Counted from the first letter of the stretch, positions 9,151-17,353 are shown. The stretch is DNA of 64,000 nucleotides from Leeuwenhoekiella polynyae (GCF_042683665.1 NZ_JBHUOO010000003.1); one strand, 5' to 3'. Notes: generated by a model from the sequence alone, not told the origin. Numbers and translations: made by a program.

Positions 9151-10299
9151 TTACTTATTCCTATAGCTGCACATAGCGACCCCAACTTTAGAATCGGCAC
9201 AACCGTAATAGAGATACAGGGTATTATTTAAATAAGCCAAGCCCTGAATGAATACGGTACCCTGGGCATATTGTCCGCTTTTTTCGTAAGGTGCTTCCGG
9301 ATAGAAAAACGGTTTATCTAAACGGTCCAATACTTTGAGGGGATCACGGGCATCCATCAATAGTTGACCGGAGCAATAAGCGCCCGAAGGATAGTTAGGA
9401 TCCCCGTTACCATCAGTTCGTGCATTCTTACCATTATACAGTAAAACAATTCCGTTATCAGTCATCAAGGCAGGGGGGCCGCATTCTGTAAAGATGCTGT
9501 CAAAAAAGCCTTTACGGGGTTTCGCTATTACCTTGAGCTCCTCATTATCATCTAATACAGGCTCCCAGTTGATCAGATCCTTCGATGTAGCCGCGTAGAT
9601 TGCATGTTCTCCCCAGTACATGAAGTATTGGCCGTTGAGTTTTTGAATACGTATTTTGTCATCCTTAATGGCTGTTAACATAGAGGCTGATTTACAGAAC
9701 AGATTTTTAAACCGCCCGTTGTAAGCCTTTTCAAATGCTAGACCATGCTTTTCCCAATGAATGAGATCCCTTGAAGTAGCCACTGCTAAACGGGCCAATT
9801 TACGGTTCCAGGCGGTGTAGAGCATCACGTACAAACCGTCTTCAGTCATGGTAACCCTGGGGTCTTCACAGCCTCCGCGCCACTCTAAATCTGCATAAGC
9901 ATCATTAGCAGGAAAAAGCACCGGCTCTCCCCTTCTTTCCATACTGATGCCATCACTGCTTTCGGCATATCCTATACGCGAAGTACGTTTACCGATCCCT
10001 TGCCCTGAATTATCTTCTGCCCGATAGAGAACGACTATTTTACCATTATGTGTGATGGCCCCTGGATTGAAGGTCTCACTTTCTTCCCATTTAACTTCAG
10101 CCTGATTCATAGGGCAATAAAACGCACTGGCAGGATCCGGTGAAATGACCGGATGATCTATATCAGGCCGAACAAATTCACCCAGTGCCCAAGCGGGTAT
10201 ACGATCACTTTTCTCCTCTTTAGTTGGTTTCATTGTGGTACATGAAACACTGAGTAAGAATAGTATTGAAACACTAATAGAAATGATCTGCTTTTTCAT
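9151..10299 (-). CDS. Glycoside hydrolase family 130-like lipoprotein
   Basis: The 382-residue protein has a lipoprotein signal (SVSC, Cys20) and a five-bladed beta-propeller pattern. The GH130 signature GGCEDPRVT is at residues 142-150, with Asp146 as the expected catalytic acid. GH130 contains beta-mannoside phosphorylases and also hydrolases acting on mannosides. Phosphorolysis makes most sense in the cytoplasm, so an exported lipoprotein is more likely a hydrolase; this is inference. It is second in the operon, 26 bp after the GH2 gene and 12 bp before the FAD oxidoreductase gene. A GH43-like or GH117-like propeller is the alternative, but the EDPR motif favours GH130. Confidence 0.75.
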   Translation of the reverse strand: MKKQIISISVSILFLLSVSCTTMKPTKEEKSDRIPAWALGEFVRPDIDHPVISPDPASAFYCPMNQAEVKWEESETFNPGAITHNGKIVVLYRAEDNSGQGIGKRTSRIGYAESSDGISMERRGEPVLFPANDAYADLEWRGGCEDPRVTMTEDGLYVMLYTAWNRKLARLAVATSRDLIHWEKHGLAFEKAYNGRFKNLFCKSASMLTAIKDDKIRIQKLNGQYFMYWGEHAIYAATSKDLINWEPVLDDNEELKVIAKPRKGFFDSIFTECGPPALMTDNGIVLLYNGKNARTDGNGDPNYPSGAYCSGQLLMDARDPLKVLDRLDKPFFYPEAPYEKSGQYAQGTVFIQGLAYLNNTLYLYYGCADSKVGVAMCSYRNK

Positions 10300-10325
10300 G
10301 TACTTGTATTCTTAGTTTGATTTTA

Positions 10326-13073
10326 TCAAAAGCAATCTGCACAGGGTTTTATCTTAAATTTTTTGGTGCTGATATTAATTCCCTTTACAACCAGGGAGTA
10401 TGATGCTTCAGAAAGATTAGCAACAGCTGTTTCTATAGTTACAGATTGGGACTCTCCTGGCAGTAAACTCATAAAATTATCGGAATAAAAAGAGGGTCTT
10501 ACGGGTCTCCCTTTGTCATCCAACCATTGTATTTGTGTGAAAAAGGAAAGGGTCTTTCCCGTGTTTTTTAAATCGAGAGTGATGAAATGTTTGCCGGATT
10601 CTACCGAAGTGGTATAGTTCACATCTATTGTGGTTTGATCCAGTTTATTGATATCCTGAAATCCAGCTGTAGCGGGCCCGGTAAGTGTATTTCGACCTTT
10701 ATAAGTATTGCTTGATCGCCAATAAAAATTACTTCCTACCTGATTATTATGAGCATCAAACAACCTGAGTTTAATAAATTGAATGGAAGTTGTTTTAGCC
10801 GGAAATTCAATTTTAAAAATATCATTTGCCACAGCAGCCTCCGGTAAATCTATTGTTACAGATTTGGTAAATAGTTTATTCATATTTAAATCATACACAT
10901 CTGCTGTCACCCTATAATTTTCAAAAGACTGGTAGTAGTCATTAACTACTGACACGGTGTTTTTTAAATAATCAAACTGGGGGTGCAACGGCTCACAAGC
11001 ATTTTGCGCGGTGTATAATGCCGCTGTAGGTTCTAAGGACCAATCCCACATACGCCCACATACCTGCCGAATAGGAGAATTATGATACCAGTACAGAAAA
11101 CCTGAAGCATATCGATCACCATAATTCAATTTATTATAGTTCCAGACCTCCCAAATGCTCTTATAATTCATAGCTCCTACAAACTGAGCCTTCATGGCAA
11201 ATTCATCAATGCTGCCAGATACACCGTATTCATTGGTCATATCTGTATACATGGAGGTCATTAAGTGAAACCCATTACCATCTAAATAATCCCAAACTTC
11301 TTTGTTAATGGGCCAAAGGTCTTCTTCATCCATCATCTCTCGAAGACACTCTACTGTTGGAAGGCAAGGCGCTCCATATTCCGGATTGAACCCATCAATA
11401 CGGCTTCCTCGTTCTGAGGCGGTATTTTCATAATGATTCATAATATTTACCTGCTTATAAGGGCTTCCATCATGAATTCCATCAGTTTCAGATTGCATTT
11501 GATACCCTCTGCTACCATCTAAATAATTCAGCAGCGATTCGATATGGGGCATTTGTGTGCTTTCATTAGACGACACATAATAAGCAAGGCTGGGATGGTT
11601 GCGTATCCTTTTTACCGTTGACGTAACATTAGACAGGTATAATCCCACATCTTGCGGATGTTGGGTATCACCTGTCATCCAGAACTCCTGCCAAACCAGT
11701 ATACCCAGTTCATCACACAACTGGAAAAAATAATCAGATTCAGTAATGCCACCTCCCCAAAAGCGAATGAGGTTTATCCCAGACTGTGCGGAGTATCTTA
11801 ATTGAGCATAAGTCCGCTCCTTTGAGGTACGCAGCATATTTTCAGGCAACCAATTCGTTCCTCTAATAAACATAGGTTTGCCGTTAACATGGAAAGTCCT
11901 GGATTGGTCTGGAGTGTCTGTAGTTGAGGTAATTTCCCGTATGCCAAAGCGTGTAAAAATAGAATCGGTCACTACTCCATCGATTTCGGTCTTTAAGACC
12001 AAATCATATAATTCTTGTTTTCCTTTATTTACGGGCCACCACAAGCGGGGATTAGCTATGATTAGTTGCGGAAACTCTTCCGGGGTAAATACTACCTCCT
12101 TTACTTCTTCCCTATAGAGAGCTACCTCTTTTTCAAAATGGATATTCTCCCCTTTGATCGCTCCGATAATTTTAACTTTTTGTCGCTTGTTTTGGGGAAG
12201 ATAATTAGGGTAAGCCACCTCTACTGAAATCGTCTGCTTGGAGCTATCGTAATTAGGTTTTGCCAGTTCTGATTTTACAAAAGGATGATTTAAAATGGTT
12301 TTACCGGTTGTGAAAATCTTGATGTCTTTCCATACACCGGTATTTCTATCCCTGATGCCATCCAGAAAGGTAAAATCCCAACCTACAGTCATTAACTGTG
12401 TTACATTTCTACCTATCTCACCATTCCCTCCGTTTTGGAATTCTCCTTCAGCTCCGAAAGATTTTCCGCCTTTAGGCTTGATGGTTCCCGGAGAATCCAC
12501 GGGATAAACCTTTACAGCAAGTACATTTTGCTGATCATAAACCAAATAATCAGTAATCTCAAGTTGCTTTTGCAAAAACATGCCCGAGAGATTGCCTACC
12601 ATCTTTCCGTTTAACCATATTTCAGCTCGATAGTTAATACCATCAACCTGCATCCAAACCTTTTGGTTTTTAAACAAGCTTTCATCAGCATTAAATTCGG
12701 TTCGAAACCAATAGGTGTAAAAATCCCTGCCGGCATGGTATAAATCCGGAATGCGTTGAGACTCCAGTTTATTATTCAACCCATAGTAAGGTTCAGGATA
12801 TACATCGTTGTAGACAAGAGAATTTAAAACGGTTCCCGGAACTATAGCCGGCATCCAATCTTTTGTGCTTACTTCAAGTGTTGAAATAGCTTCAGAACGC
12901 GTAGGCAATTCATCGGCTTTTTTCATTTTCCAGTCATACATTCCGTTATGACCTTCCACTGAACTTAACGTATAATTATACGTACGTTCTTGAATCTCTT
13001 CTTGTGAAAAAGAAGAAATCGTTATAACAGAACATACAATTAGTAATAGTACTTTTTTAATCTTATTCGGCAT
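10326..13073 (-). CDS. Glycoside hydrolase family 2, exo-beta-glucosaminidase/beta-mannosidase type
   Basis: The enzyme (915 residues from the chosen start) has a signal peptide ending near SSFSQ. A GH2 sugar-binding domain follows (WMQVDGINYRAEIWLNGK), then an Ig-like domain, then a TIM barrel starting near NGKPMFIRGTNWLPENM. RFWGGGITESDYFF and the acid/base pair Asn-Glu in SSNESTQ (Glu about 504) are typical. The segment NACEPLHPQFDY resembles exo-beta-D-glucosaminidases and plant-type endo-beta-mannosidases rather than beta-galactosidases. A longer frame starts at a TTG at 13094, but that TTG lies inside the -7 promoter box, so the ATG at 13073 is the likely start. It is the first gene of the PUL operon. 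Confidence 0.88.
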   Translation of the reverse strand: MPNKIKKVLLLIVCSVITISSFSQEEIQERTYNYTLSSVEGHNGMYDWKMKKADELPTRSEAISTLEVSTKDWMPAIVPGTVLNSLVYNDVYPEPYYGLNNKLESQRIPDLYHAGRDFYTYWFRTEFNADESLFKNQKVWMQVDGINYRAEIWLNGKMVGNLSGMFLQKQLEITDYLVYDQQNVLAVKVYPVDSPGTIKPKGGKSFGAEGEFQNGGNGEIGRNVTQLMTVGWDFTFLDGIRDRNTGVWKDIKIFTTGKTILNHPFVKSELAKPNYDSSKQTISVEVAYPNYLPQNKRQKVKIIGAIKGENIHFEKEVALYREEVKEVVFTPEEFPQLIIANPRLWWPVNKGKQELYDLVLKTEIDGVVTDSIFTRFGIREITSTTDTPDQSRTFHVNGKPMFIRGTNWLPENMLRTSKERTYAQLRYSAQSGINLIRFWGGGITESDYFFQLCDELGILVWQEFWMTGDTQHPQDVGLYLSNVTSTVKRIRNHPSLAYYVSSNESTQMPHIESLLNYLDGSRGYQMQSETDGIHDGSPYKQVNIMNHYENTASERGSRIDGFNPEYGAPCLPTVECLREMMDEEDLWPINKEVWDYLDGNGFHLMTSMYTDMTNEYGVSGSIDEFAMKAQFVGAMNYKSIWEVWNYNKLNYGDRYASGFLYWYHNSPIRQVCGRMWDWSLEPTAALYTAQNACEPLHPQFDYLKNTVSVVNDYYQSFENYRVTADVYDLNMNKLFTKSVTIDLPEAAVANDIFKIEFPAKTTSIQFIKLRLFDAHNNQVGSNFYWRSSNTYKGRNTLTGPATAGFQDINKLDQTTIDVNYTTSVESGKHFITLDLKNTGKTLSFFTQIQWLDDKGRPVRPSFYSDNFMSLLPGESQSVTIETAVANLSEASYSLVVKGINISTKKFKIKPCADCF

Positions 13074-13091
13074 AGTTGTAGTTAATACAGC

Positions 13092-13099
13092 CAAATATA
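13092..13099 (-). promoter_or_regulatory. -7 box TATATTTG for the PUL operon
   Basis: The minus strand reads TATATTTG, a full match to the Bacteroidota -7 consensus TAnnTTTG, 18 nt before the GH2 ATG at 13073. No clear -33 TTG at the usual spacing was found. It rules out the upstream TTG as the GH2 start. Confidence 0.6.
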
Positions 13100-13278
13100 T
13101 ACAGTCACGCAGCTAAGAATTGTTCTCGTATTTGCCAAACTTAACCTCTTGTGGATAATTTTGGTTGAAAACACTTTTGGCAAAAGAAAAGTACCACCAG
13201 ACGCTAAATCAAAAATTTGAATTTATATCTTGACAGGGTTTAATCTGATAAAGTATACCCCCAAAGACCTTTGCTCAT

Positions 13279-13438
13279 CAGCATACCTAGCCCCACACAG
13301 GCTATGCTTCAGGATGTGCCGTTGCAAGCAATATCGGAGATACTAGGGCATACCAGCTTGAATACCACTCAGGTTAATTTAAAATCGCTTCCAAGTACCG
13401 TATTGGTTGACTATAATGAACGGATTGTGATGATTTAG
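13279..13438 (+). pseudogene. Tyrosine recombinase C-terminal remnant, copy 1
   Basis: The plus strand reads AMLQDVPLQAISEILGHTSL, then NTTQV, and ends NERIVMI and TAG at 13436-13438. This is the C-terminal part of a phage-type tyrosine recombinase, including the LGHTS box III. The catalytic Tyr position is lost (TTQVN where TTQIY is usual). About 13 nt of the HxxR box are missing compared with copy 2, which puts the upstream part out of frame. No N-terminal or core domain remains, so it is inactive. Confidence 0.8.
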
Positions 13439-13459
13439 CAGGCATTTTAAAAATTAGGA

Positions 13460-14194
13460 CTAGAGTAACCGAATACAAAAATTCATCAAATTAACCATAT
13501 TATGTCCTACAGTTGGTAAAATCAAGTTTCCCGTGAATTTTCTCAGAATCCCCAAACTCAGGGATGTAATTAGGGTAATGTAGACAATCGTAATAGAATC
13601 TACTTTAAACTCCATAGCTTCCGTTAATACGACACCATGAATCATTGCGAACAGAAAGGTTACGATTATAAATCCCCAGCCAAAAAATATACCTTTCACT
13701 TGTTTCGTGGGAACAAAGGCTTTACTCAACAACCATAAAAGAATCCCTCTGTAAACGATTTCCTCCGTCAACCCCGGTAAGGTAGCTTGAAATACAAACT
13801 GCTCCAGATCAAACGCCCCTCCCTTTGGGAACAATATCATTTTAAAGACAAAATCAAAAACGAGAAACCCCAGAAAAATCAGAATCCCAAGCTTAATCGT
13901 CCTTTTGTTGAATACGGTGGTAAAACCTATATCTTTTCTAATAGCTTTCGAATGATATAAGATAAAAACCAGAGCAATAGCAAGACTTAACAACATTCCG
14001 CTCCAATTTCCGGTTAAGCCCATTGCGTCGAGTTTTATCCATTTATACCCCAATATTCGGGTATACGAATCGATAAGAAAGTACCCGCAAAAGAATATTA
14101 TGTATTTAGGTTGGGTTTGCTTTGTGGTAAGTTGTGCTACAAGTAATAAAGGAATGATAATGCTTAACCAGATTACTGGCGTCCATAATGACAT
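13460..14194 (-). CDS. CPBP-family intramembrane metalloprotease (Abi family)
   Basis: The 244-residue protein has about seven or eight hydrophobic segments. The conserved CPBP motifs are present: EEIVYR (Glu144, Glu145, Arg149), His186 in FAMIHG, and His231-Asn232 in TVGHN. These resemble the Rce1-type glutamate protease site. Bacterial members are linked to bacteriocin self-immunity or membrane protein processing, but the role here is unknown. The gene stands alone between two direct copies of a broken recombinase gene, so it may be cargo of a decayed mobile element. The ATG at 14194 gives the only sensible start. No terminator was seen; its 3' end runs close to the end of recombinase copy 1. 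Confidence 0.85.
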   Translation of the reverse strand: MSLWTPVIWLSIIIPLLLVAQLTTKQTQPKYIIFFCGYFLIDSYTRILGYKWIKLDAMGLTGNWSGMLLSLAIALVFILYHSKAIRKDIGFTTVFNKRTIKLGILIFLGFLVFDFVFKMILFPKGGAFDLEQFVFQATLPGLTEEIVYRGILLWLLSKAFVPTKQVKGIFFGWGFIIVTFLFAMIHGVVLTEAMEFKVDSITIVYITLITSLSLGILRKFTGNLILPTVGHNMVNLMNFCIRLL

Positions 14195-14357
14195 AAACTC
14201 TTTTTTTATTCGTACTATCCTTATGACGAGTCACTCCGCTCTTTGTTACAGGAGTTTCCAAATCACCTAAAAGAATTTGTTTTACATCAGTGAGTGAGAA
14301 TCTATAGATTAGGATCACAAGAAATCGGTAAAAAAAGCCAGATTCAACAGACATTAA
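14195..14357. other. Spacer between CPBP gene and recombinase remnant 2, nothing firm
   Basis: No convincing gene or promoter box is seen. A minus-strand open frame here (to 14375) overlaps the CPBP gene and has no recognisable domain, so I do not call it. Confidence 0.4.
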
Positions 14358-14527
14358 CAGCATACGTAGCCCCACACAGCTTTGCCACAGAGGCTATGCT
14401 TCAAGATGTGCCGTTGCAAGCAATATCGGAGATGCTAGGGCATACTAGTTTAATGACTACCAAATTTGTTTAACCCATACCCAGTACGGTTTTAGACGGT
14501 TATAATGAACGCATCGTGATGATTTGA
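14358..14527 (+). pseudogene. Tyrosine recombinase C-terminal remnant, copy 2
   Basis: The plus strand reads HSFATEAMLQDVPLQAISEM then LGHTSLMTTKFV and a TAA stop. After the stop the same frame continues with PSTVLDGYNERIVMI and TGA at 14525-14527. It retains the FATE part of box II, but the Arg before His is replaced by Pro (APHSFAT). An in-frame stop removes the catalytic Tyr region. It is clearly a direct repeat of copy 1, with 1079 bp between their starts. Each copy has its own disabling changes. Confidence 0.8.
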
Positions 14528-14568
14528 TAGCTGATTAGAGATATCTGACTTCTTAGATAAGGTCGAGT

Positions 14569-14622
14569 GCAACCACACTGCTACCACAGTGCAACCACAC
14601 TCCAACCACAGCTTACCACACT
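14569..14622. repeat. Five tandem copies of an 11-bp repeat (GCaACCACAct)
   Basis: Units start at 14569, 14580, 14591, 14602 and 14613 (the last is 10 bp). All contain ACCACA; units 1 and 3 are identical. The period is close to one DNA helical turn. A short inverted repeat CCACA-cttttt-style loop-TGTGG follows at 14616-14630, and a further TGTGG lies at 14636-14640. The layout resembles iterons or recombinase arm sites, but no binding protein is known. Confidence 0.85.
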
Positions 14623-14630
14623 TTTTGTGG

Positions 14631-14949
14631 GTGAATGTGGGTTCATAATGGTAAAAATGTTGAAGCATATAGTGGTTTTCTGGCTTCGAGATGGTTGTTG
14701 CAGAGCTGGTGTATGAGAGAACAGGTTAGCGTAAAAGACAGGTCAAAATCAAGGCTGAAGCAAGGCAACTCCCAGGCAAAGGCATAGCAAAGCCTAGGAT
14801 AGTGTATGAAGAGTGTATGAAAACGGCATTTTAAACGCCTGAATTTAAGAATTCATTAACATAGTTTCTGTTCCCGCAATTGGATGGATATAAAGCGATG
14901 CATGTACACCGAACTTCAGGGGGAGATCACTTTAATCGGCCTTCCGTTT
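14631..14949. other. Decayed intergenic region, no intact gene
   Basis: Only short open stretches are seen, for example 34 codons from 14730 to 14831 on the plus strand (KIKAEARQLPGKGIAKPRI) after an in-frame stop. No ATG-initiated gene or known domain is supported. It is probably more debris of the mobile element whose recombinase remnants lie to the left. Confidence 0.45.
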
Positions 14950-16068
14950 TTATTCCGCTAAGTCGTTGCGGTGTTTTATATGCTGTAAATAATCCATCAG
15001 AAGAGGATCGTCTTTTAAATACGGTTCCAGTTCTGTAAAGCAGTACTTCAACAATTTCTGTTGAGATACCAGGCTACGGGTGACCTCCTGAGATATTTTT
15101 AGGGTATCGTAAGCATAATAGGGATAGGCATTGCGTAACTCCAGCAGCTGCGCAAAGTAATCCAGAGCCGATTTAGCAGTTCCCGGATCGTTAATGGCCG
15201 GGGACATGGCTTTTACCGCCACTTCCACCAGATGTTTAAATCCGGTTTCGGGAACACTTAAAGGCACCTCGTGATCTACCGCAAAATACTCAGAAAGCTG
15301 CTGCAATATTTCTCTGGAAAGATCGCCCTTATAGGTAAACAGCACCTTCTCCCGATTTATAAACTGACCCGGGAAGGGGAGCAAGCAGAGTTCAATAGTT
15401 TCCTTTTGACAAAAAGTGAGGAGTTTATCAAATTCCGGCTGATGCAGATAGCCTGCCTTCCCTAAAGAAAACCTGTTTTTATAGGGAGCGTCTCCTGCGG
15501 GAATGCGAAAATCCTCGTGGGTCTTGTGCTGCTTCAACATGTTTTTTTCGGTACGTATAAATACCTGACTTAAAACATAATTGATGTGAATACTCTGGGA
15601 AACCGTATGTATAAAGTAGATAAACAAAAACACACAGATAATGGCAAAAAATACACCCAGACTCGCTGCCAGTTTGGGAAAGCTGTCGGTATGGGAACTG
15701 GCGATGGGGATTGCCAGGATCAAGGCGTAAATGATGGTACCCGAACTGAAACCCAGAACCAACTGATGGTGTTTTTCAGCAAGTAGCAGGGGAATAAGGC
15801 GTGGCGAATAATTACTGATGTTTCGGTTTAATACATTCATCACCATAGTATAGCTAAAAATGGTAAGGGTAAAAATCCCTCCAATGATAAACGCGAGTAT
15901 AAACTGTACATCAGCCTTTTCGGTAATAACCAAACCGCTCAACATGGAATCCTCGGGGACGGGAATAGCGATCCCAATTTGAAGAATCGCGATAAGCATA
16001 AAACACAGTGCCAATACCGAAGGTATTAAAGCGATACTGTTTAAAATTTTCTTAAGCGTCGAGAGCAT
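14950..16068 (-). CDS. DUF2254 membrane protein
   Basis: The 372-residue protein has about four transmembrane segments in the first 150 residues (near 12-33, 54-77, 105-125 and 133-155). A soluble C-terminal domain follows. The block VEVAVKAMSPAINDPGTAKSALD is typical of DUF2254 membrane proteins, whose function is not known. The gene is monocistronic and sits in the accessory segment next to broken mobile-element genes. Its codon use is not obviously different by eye. The start at ATG 16068 puts the first membrane segment at the N-terminus, as expected. Confidence 0.8.
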   Translation of the reverse strand: MLSTLKKILNSIALIPSVLALCFMLIAILQIGIAIPVPEDSMLSGLVITEKADVQFILAFIIGGIFTLTIFSYTMVMNVLNRNISNYSPRLIPLLLAEKHHQLVLGFSSGTIIYALILAIPIASSHTDSFPKLAASLGVFFAIICVFLFIYFIHTVSQSIHINYVLSQVFIRTEKNMLKQHKTHEDFRIPAGDAPYKNRFSLGKAGYLHQPEFDKLLTFCQKETIELCLLPFPGQFINREKVLFTYKGDLSREILQQLSEYFAVDHEVPLSVPETGFKHLVEVAVKAMSPAINDPGTAKSALDYFAQLLELRNAYPYYAYDTLKISQEVTRSLVSQQKLLKYCFTELEPYLKDDPLLMDYLQHIKHRNDLAE

Positions 16069-16325
16069 AACCGTATTTTAAGCGTTCTATTCGATGGGAT
16101 CCCGGCAAACAGCTACAGCCTTTTGCACGACCGCTCTAAAACTACCCTATCCCTTAATTTTTGGTTTCTGAGCGCATCAAAAATAATCCTTACTAACGTT
16201 TTGGGTGTTAATACAAAGCCAATTAAAGCTTAGCATTGGTGTCGGGTTCCACAGCAGTATTCCGGGTTTTGAGGAAGGTAATGATACTGGAAATGACATT
16301 TGGCTGTCTGAGGCCTGGGGTACTA
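16069..16325. other. Decayed intergenic region upstream of DUF2254 gene
   Basis: No intact gene. A plus-strand stretch (GFEEGNDTGNDIWLSEAWG, then a stop near 16338) and a minus-strand frame are open, but neither has a recognisable domain or start. I treat this as debris next to the transposase scrap. Confidence 0.4.
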
Positions 16326-16419
16326 ATGAGGCATAACTTAATTCTACTGCTTTTTGCTTAAACTCTAAGGTGTACTGTTTGGCTTTACGTCTCCTAATTA
16401 ATAAATTAACAACTTGCAA
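16326..16419 (-). pseudogene. IS3-type transposase OrfA N-terminal scrap
   Basis: The minus strand reads RRRKAKQYTLEFKQKAVELS. This matches the start of IS3-family OrfA helix-turn-helix proteins (KRKQYTLEFKQKAVELS-like). After about 31 residues the frame continues without similarity, so only the first part of the gene is left. No inverted repeats or OrfB are visible. Confidence 0.65.
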
Positions 16420-16573
16420 TAATATTCATTCAACGCTATGTCCAGTCTAATGTAGTAATTCCACAGAAGTGAAATCAACTTTTCAGTAGAGTTGATTGAA
16501 TTAATAATCAATTGACCCTAAATAAGTTGGATTTTTATTAAAAATGAAGTTGTTTGCAAATCACTTGCACATG
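16420..16573. other. Spacer, nothing recognised
   Basis: AT-rich DNA between the transposase scrap and the tRNA terminator. No gene or regulatory motif is supported. Confidence 0.4.
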
Positions 16574-16575
16574 AA

Positions 16576-16607
16576 AAAAGCCTCAGAAGACAAAATCTTC
16601 TGAGGCT
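16576..16607 (-). terminator. Terminator of the tRNA gene
   Basis: The minus strand has a perfect 10-bp stem, GCCTCAGAAG paired with CTTCTGAGGC, followed by TTTTTT, 14 nt after the tRNA 3' end. It is a standard rho-independent terminator. Confidence 0.85.
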
Positions 16608-16620
16608 TAGTATTTACTAG

Positions 16621-16694
16621 TGGTCCCACCTGGGCTCGAACCAGGGACCACCTGATTATGAGTCAGGTGCTCTAACCAACTGAGCTATAGGACC
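16621..16694 (-). tRNA. tRNA with CAU anticodon, probably tRNA-Ile2 (lysidine type)
   Basis: A complete 74-nt cloverleaf reads on the minus strand: GGTCCTA acceptor, D-arm GCTCAGTTGGTTAGAGC, anticodon loop CTCATAA and T-arm with GGTTCGAGCC. CCA is not encoded. Acceptor pairs C4-G69 and C5-G68 with discriminator A73 match the determinants of the TilS-modified isoleucine tRNA in E. coli rather than elongator Met tRNA, so I favour Ile2. An elongator Met identity is the alternative. Its 3' end faces the decayed mobile-element region. Confidence 0.85.
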
Positions 16695-16764
16695 AGCTTG
16701 CAATGCATATTTCAGCATCAAAGCGGGCGCAAAAATAACATTATTTTTTATTTACTACAAGCAT

Positions 16765-17187
16765 TTATTCGTCCTTATCTTTTTCAGGTGTTCTTTCTTG
16801 GCATAATTCTATTAAAACACCATCTGTACTTTTGGGATGCAAAAAAGCTACCCATTTATCATCTGCTCCTTTCTTAGGCTCATCGTTAATCAATTCAAAA
16901 CCTTCAGATTTCAGGCGTTTCAACTCCCGCTTGATGTCTTCTACCGCATAGGCAATATGGTGTACTCCAGGCCCACGCTTTTCTAAAAATTTTGCTATTG
17001 CACTAGTATCTGCAGTCGCTTCAAGCAATTCTATCTTGCTTTCTCCCATTTTAAAAAACGAAGTATTTACGCCTTCAGAAGGAACTTCTTCAACTTTATA
17101 GGGCTTTACCCCCAGTAACTTCTCATACATCAAATTAGAGTCCTTAAGACTTTTTACTGCAATCCCTATATGTTCTATTTTTTTCAT
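16765..17187 (-). CDS. mce: Methylmalonyl-CoA epimerase
   Basis: The 140-residue protein is a full-length glyoxalase/VOC-fold enzyme that interconverts the (R) and (S) forms of methylmalonyl-CoA. It links propionyl-CoA metabolism to succinyl-CoA. Expected metal ligands are visible: His6 in EHIGIAV, the His76/His77 pair in GPGVHHIAY, and Glu127 in GVLIELCQ. The whole sequence fits the family closely. The gene has a long leader of about 130 nt with its own -7 box (17327-17334) and a palindromic leader element (17292-17317). It is divergent from rbfA. Confidence 0.92.
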   Translation of the reverse strand: MKKIEHIGIAVKSLKDSNLMYEKLLGVKPYKVEEVPSEGVNTSFFKMGESKIELLEATADTSAIAKFLEKRGPGVHHIAYAVEDIKRELKRLKSEGFELINDEPKKGADDKWVAFLHPKSTDGVLIELCQERTPEKDKDE

Positions 17188-17291
17188 CTTGACGGTATTA
17201 AAACTGTAGAAAGATAGTAAACTACATTAGAGCAAGCCCACCAAACATCAAATTGAACGAAACATACCGGTAGCTATTGGGAATCGGAGCA

Positions 17292-17317
17292 TTTAAATCT
17301 CGATCATCGAGTAAATG
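17292..17317 (-). repeat. Leader palindrome element, copy in mce leader
   Basis: On the minus strand this copy fits YCGATnWTCGRGATTTAAAT, a palindrome (CTCGATGATCGAG) followed by ATTTAAAT. It lies about 104 nt before the mce ATG and 10-15 nt after the mce -7 box. The same arrangement occurs before dusB and the elaA-like gene. Confidence 0.65.
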
Positions 17318-17326
17318 ACACAAGTG

Positions 17327-17334
17327 CAAAAGTA
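17327..17334 (-). promoter_or_regulatory. -7 box TACTTTTG for mce
   Basis: A full match to TAnnTTTG on the minus strand, giving a predicted mce leader of about 130 nt. Confidence 0.55.
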
Positions 17335-17353
17335 AATGCAATAAGAAAAAACG

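Noticed and set aside
13150..13158. TGTGGATAA, a perfect DnaA-box consensus on the minus strand
   Set aside because: It is a single box in a short spacer beside mobile-element debris, without neighbours, so an origin or DnaA-controlled gene is not supported.
14106..14375. Open frame of 89 codons on the minus strand overlapping the CPBP gene and recombinase remnant 2
   Set aside because: It lies out of frame over two better-supported features and has no recognisable domain.
16177..16419. 80-codon minus-strand frame beginning with transposase-like sequence
   Set aside because: Only the first 31 residues look like OrfA; the rest has no similarity, so I call a scrap rather than a gene.
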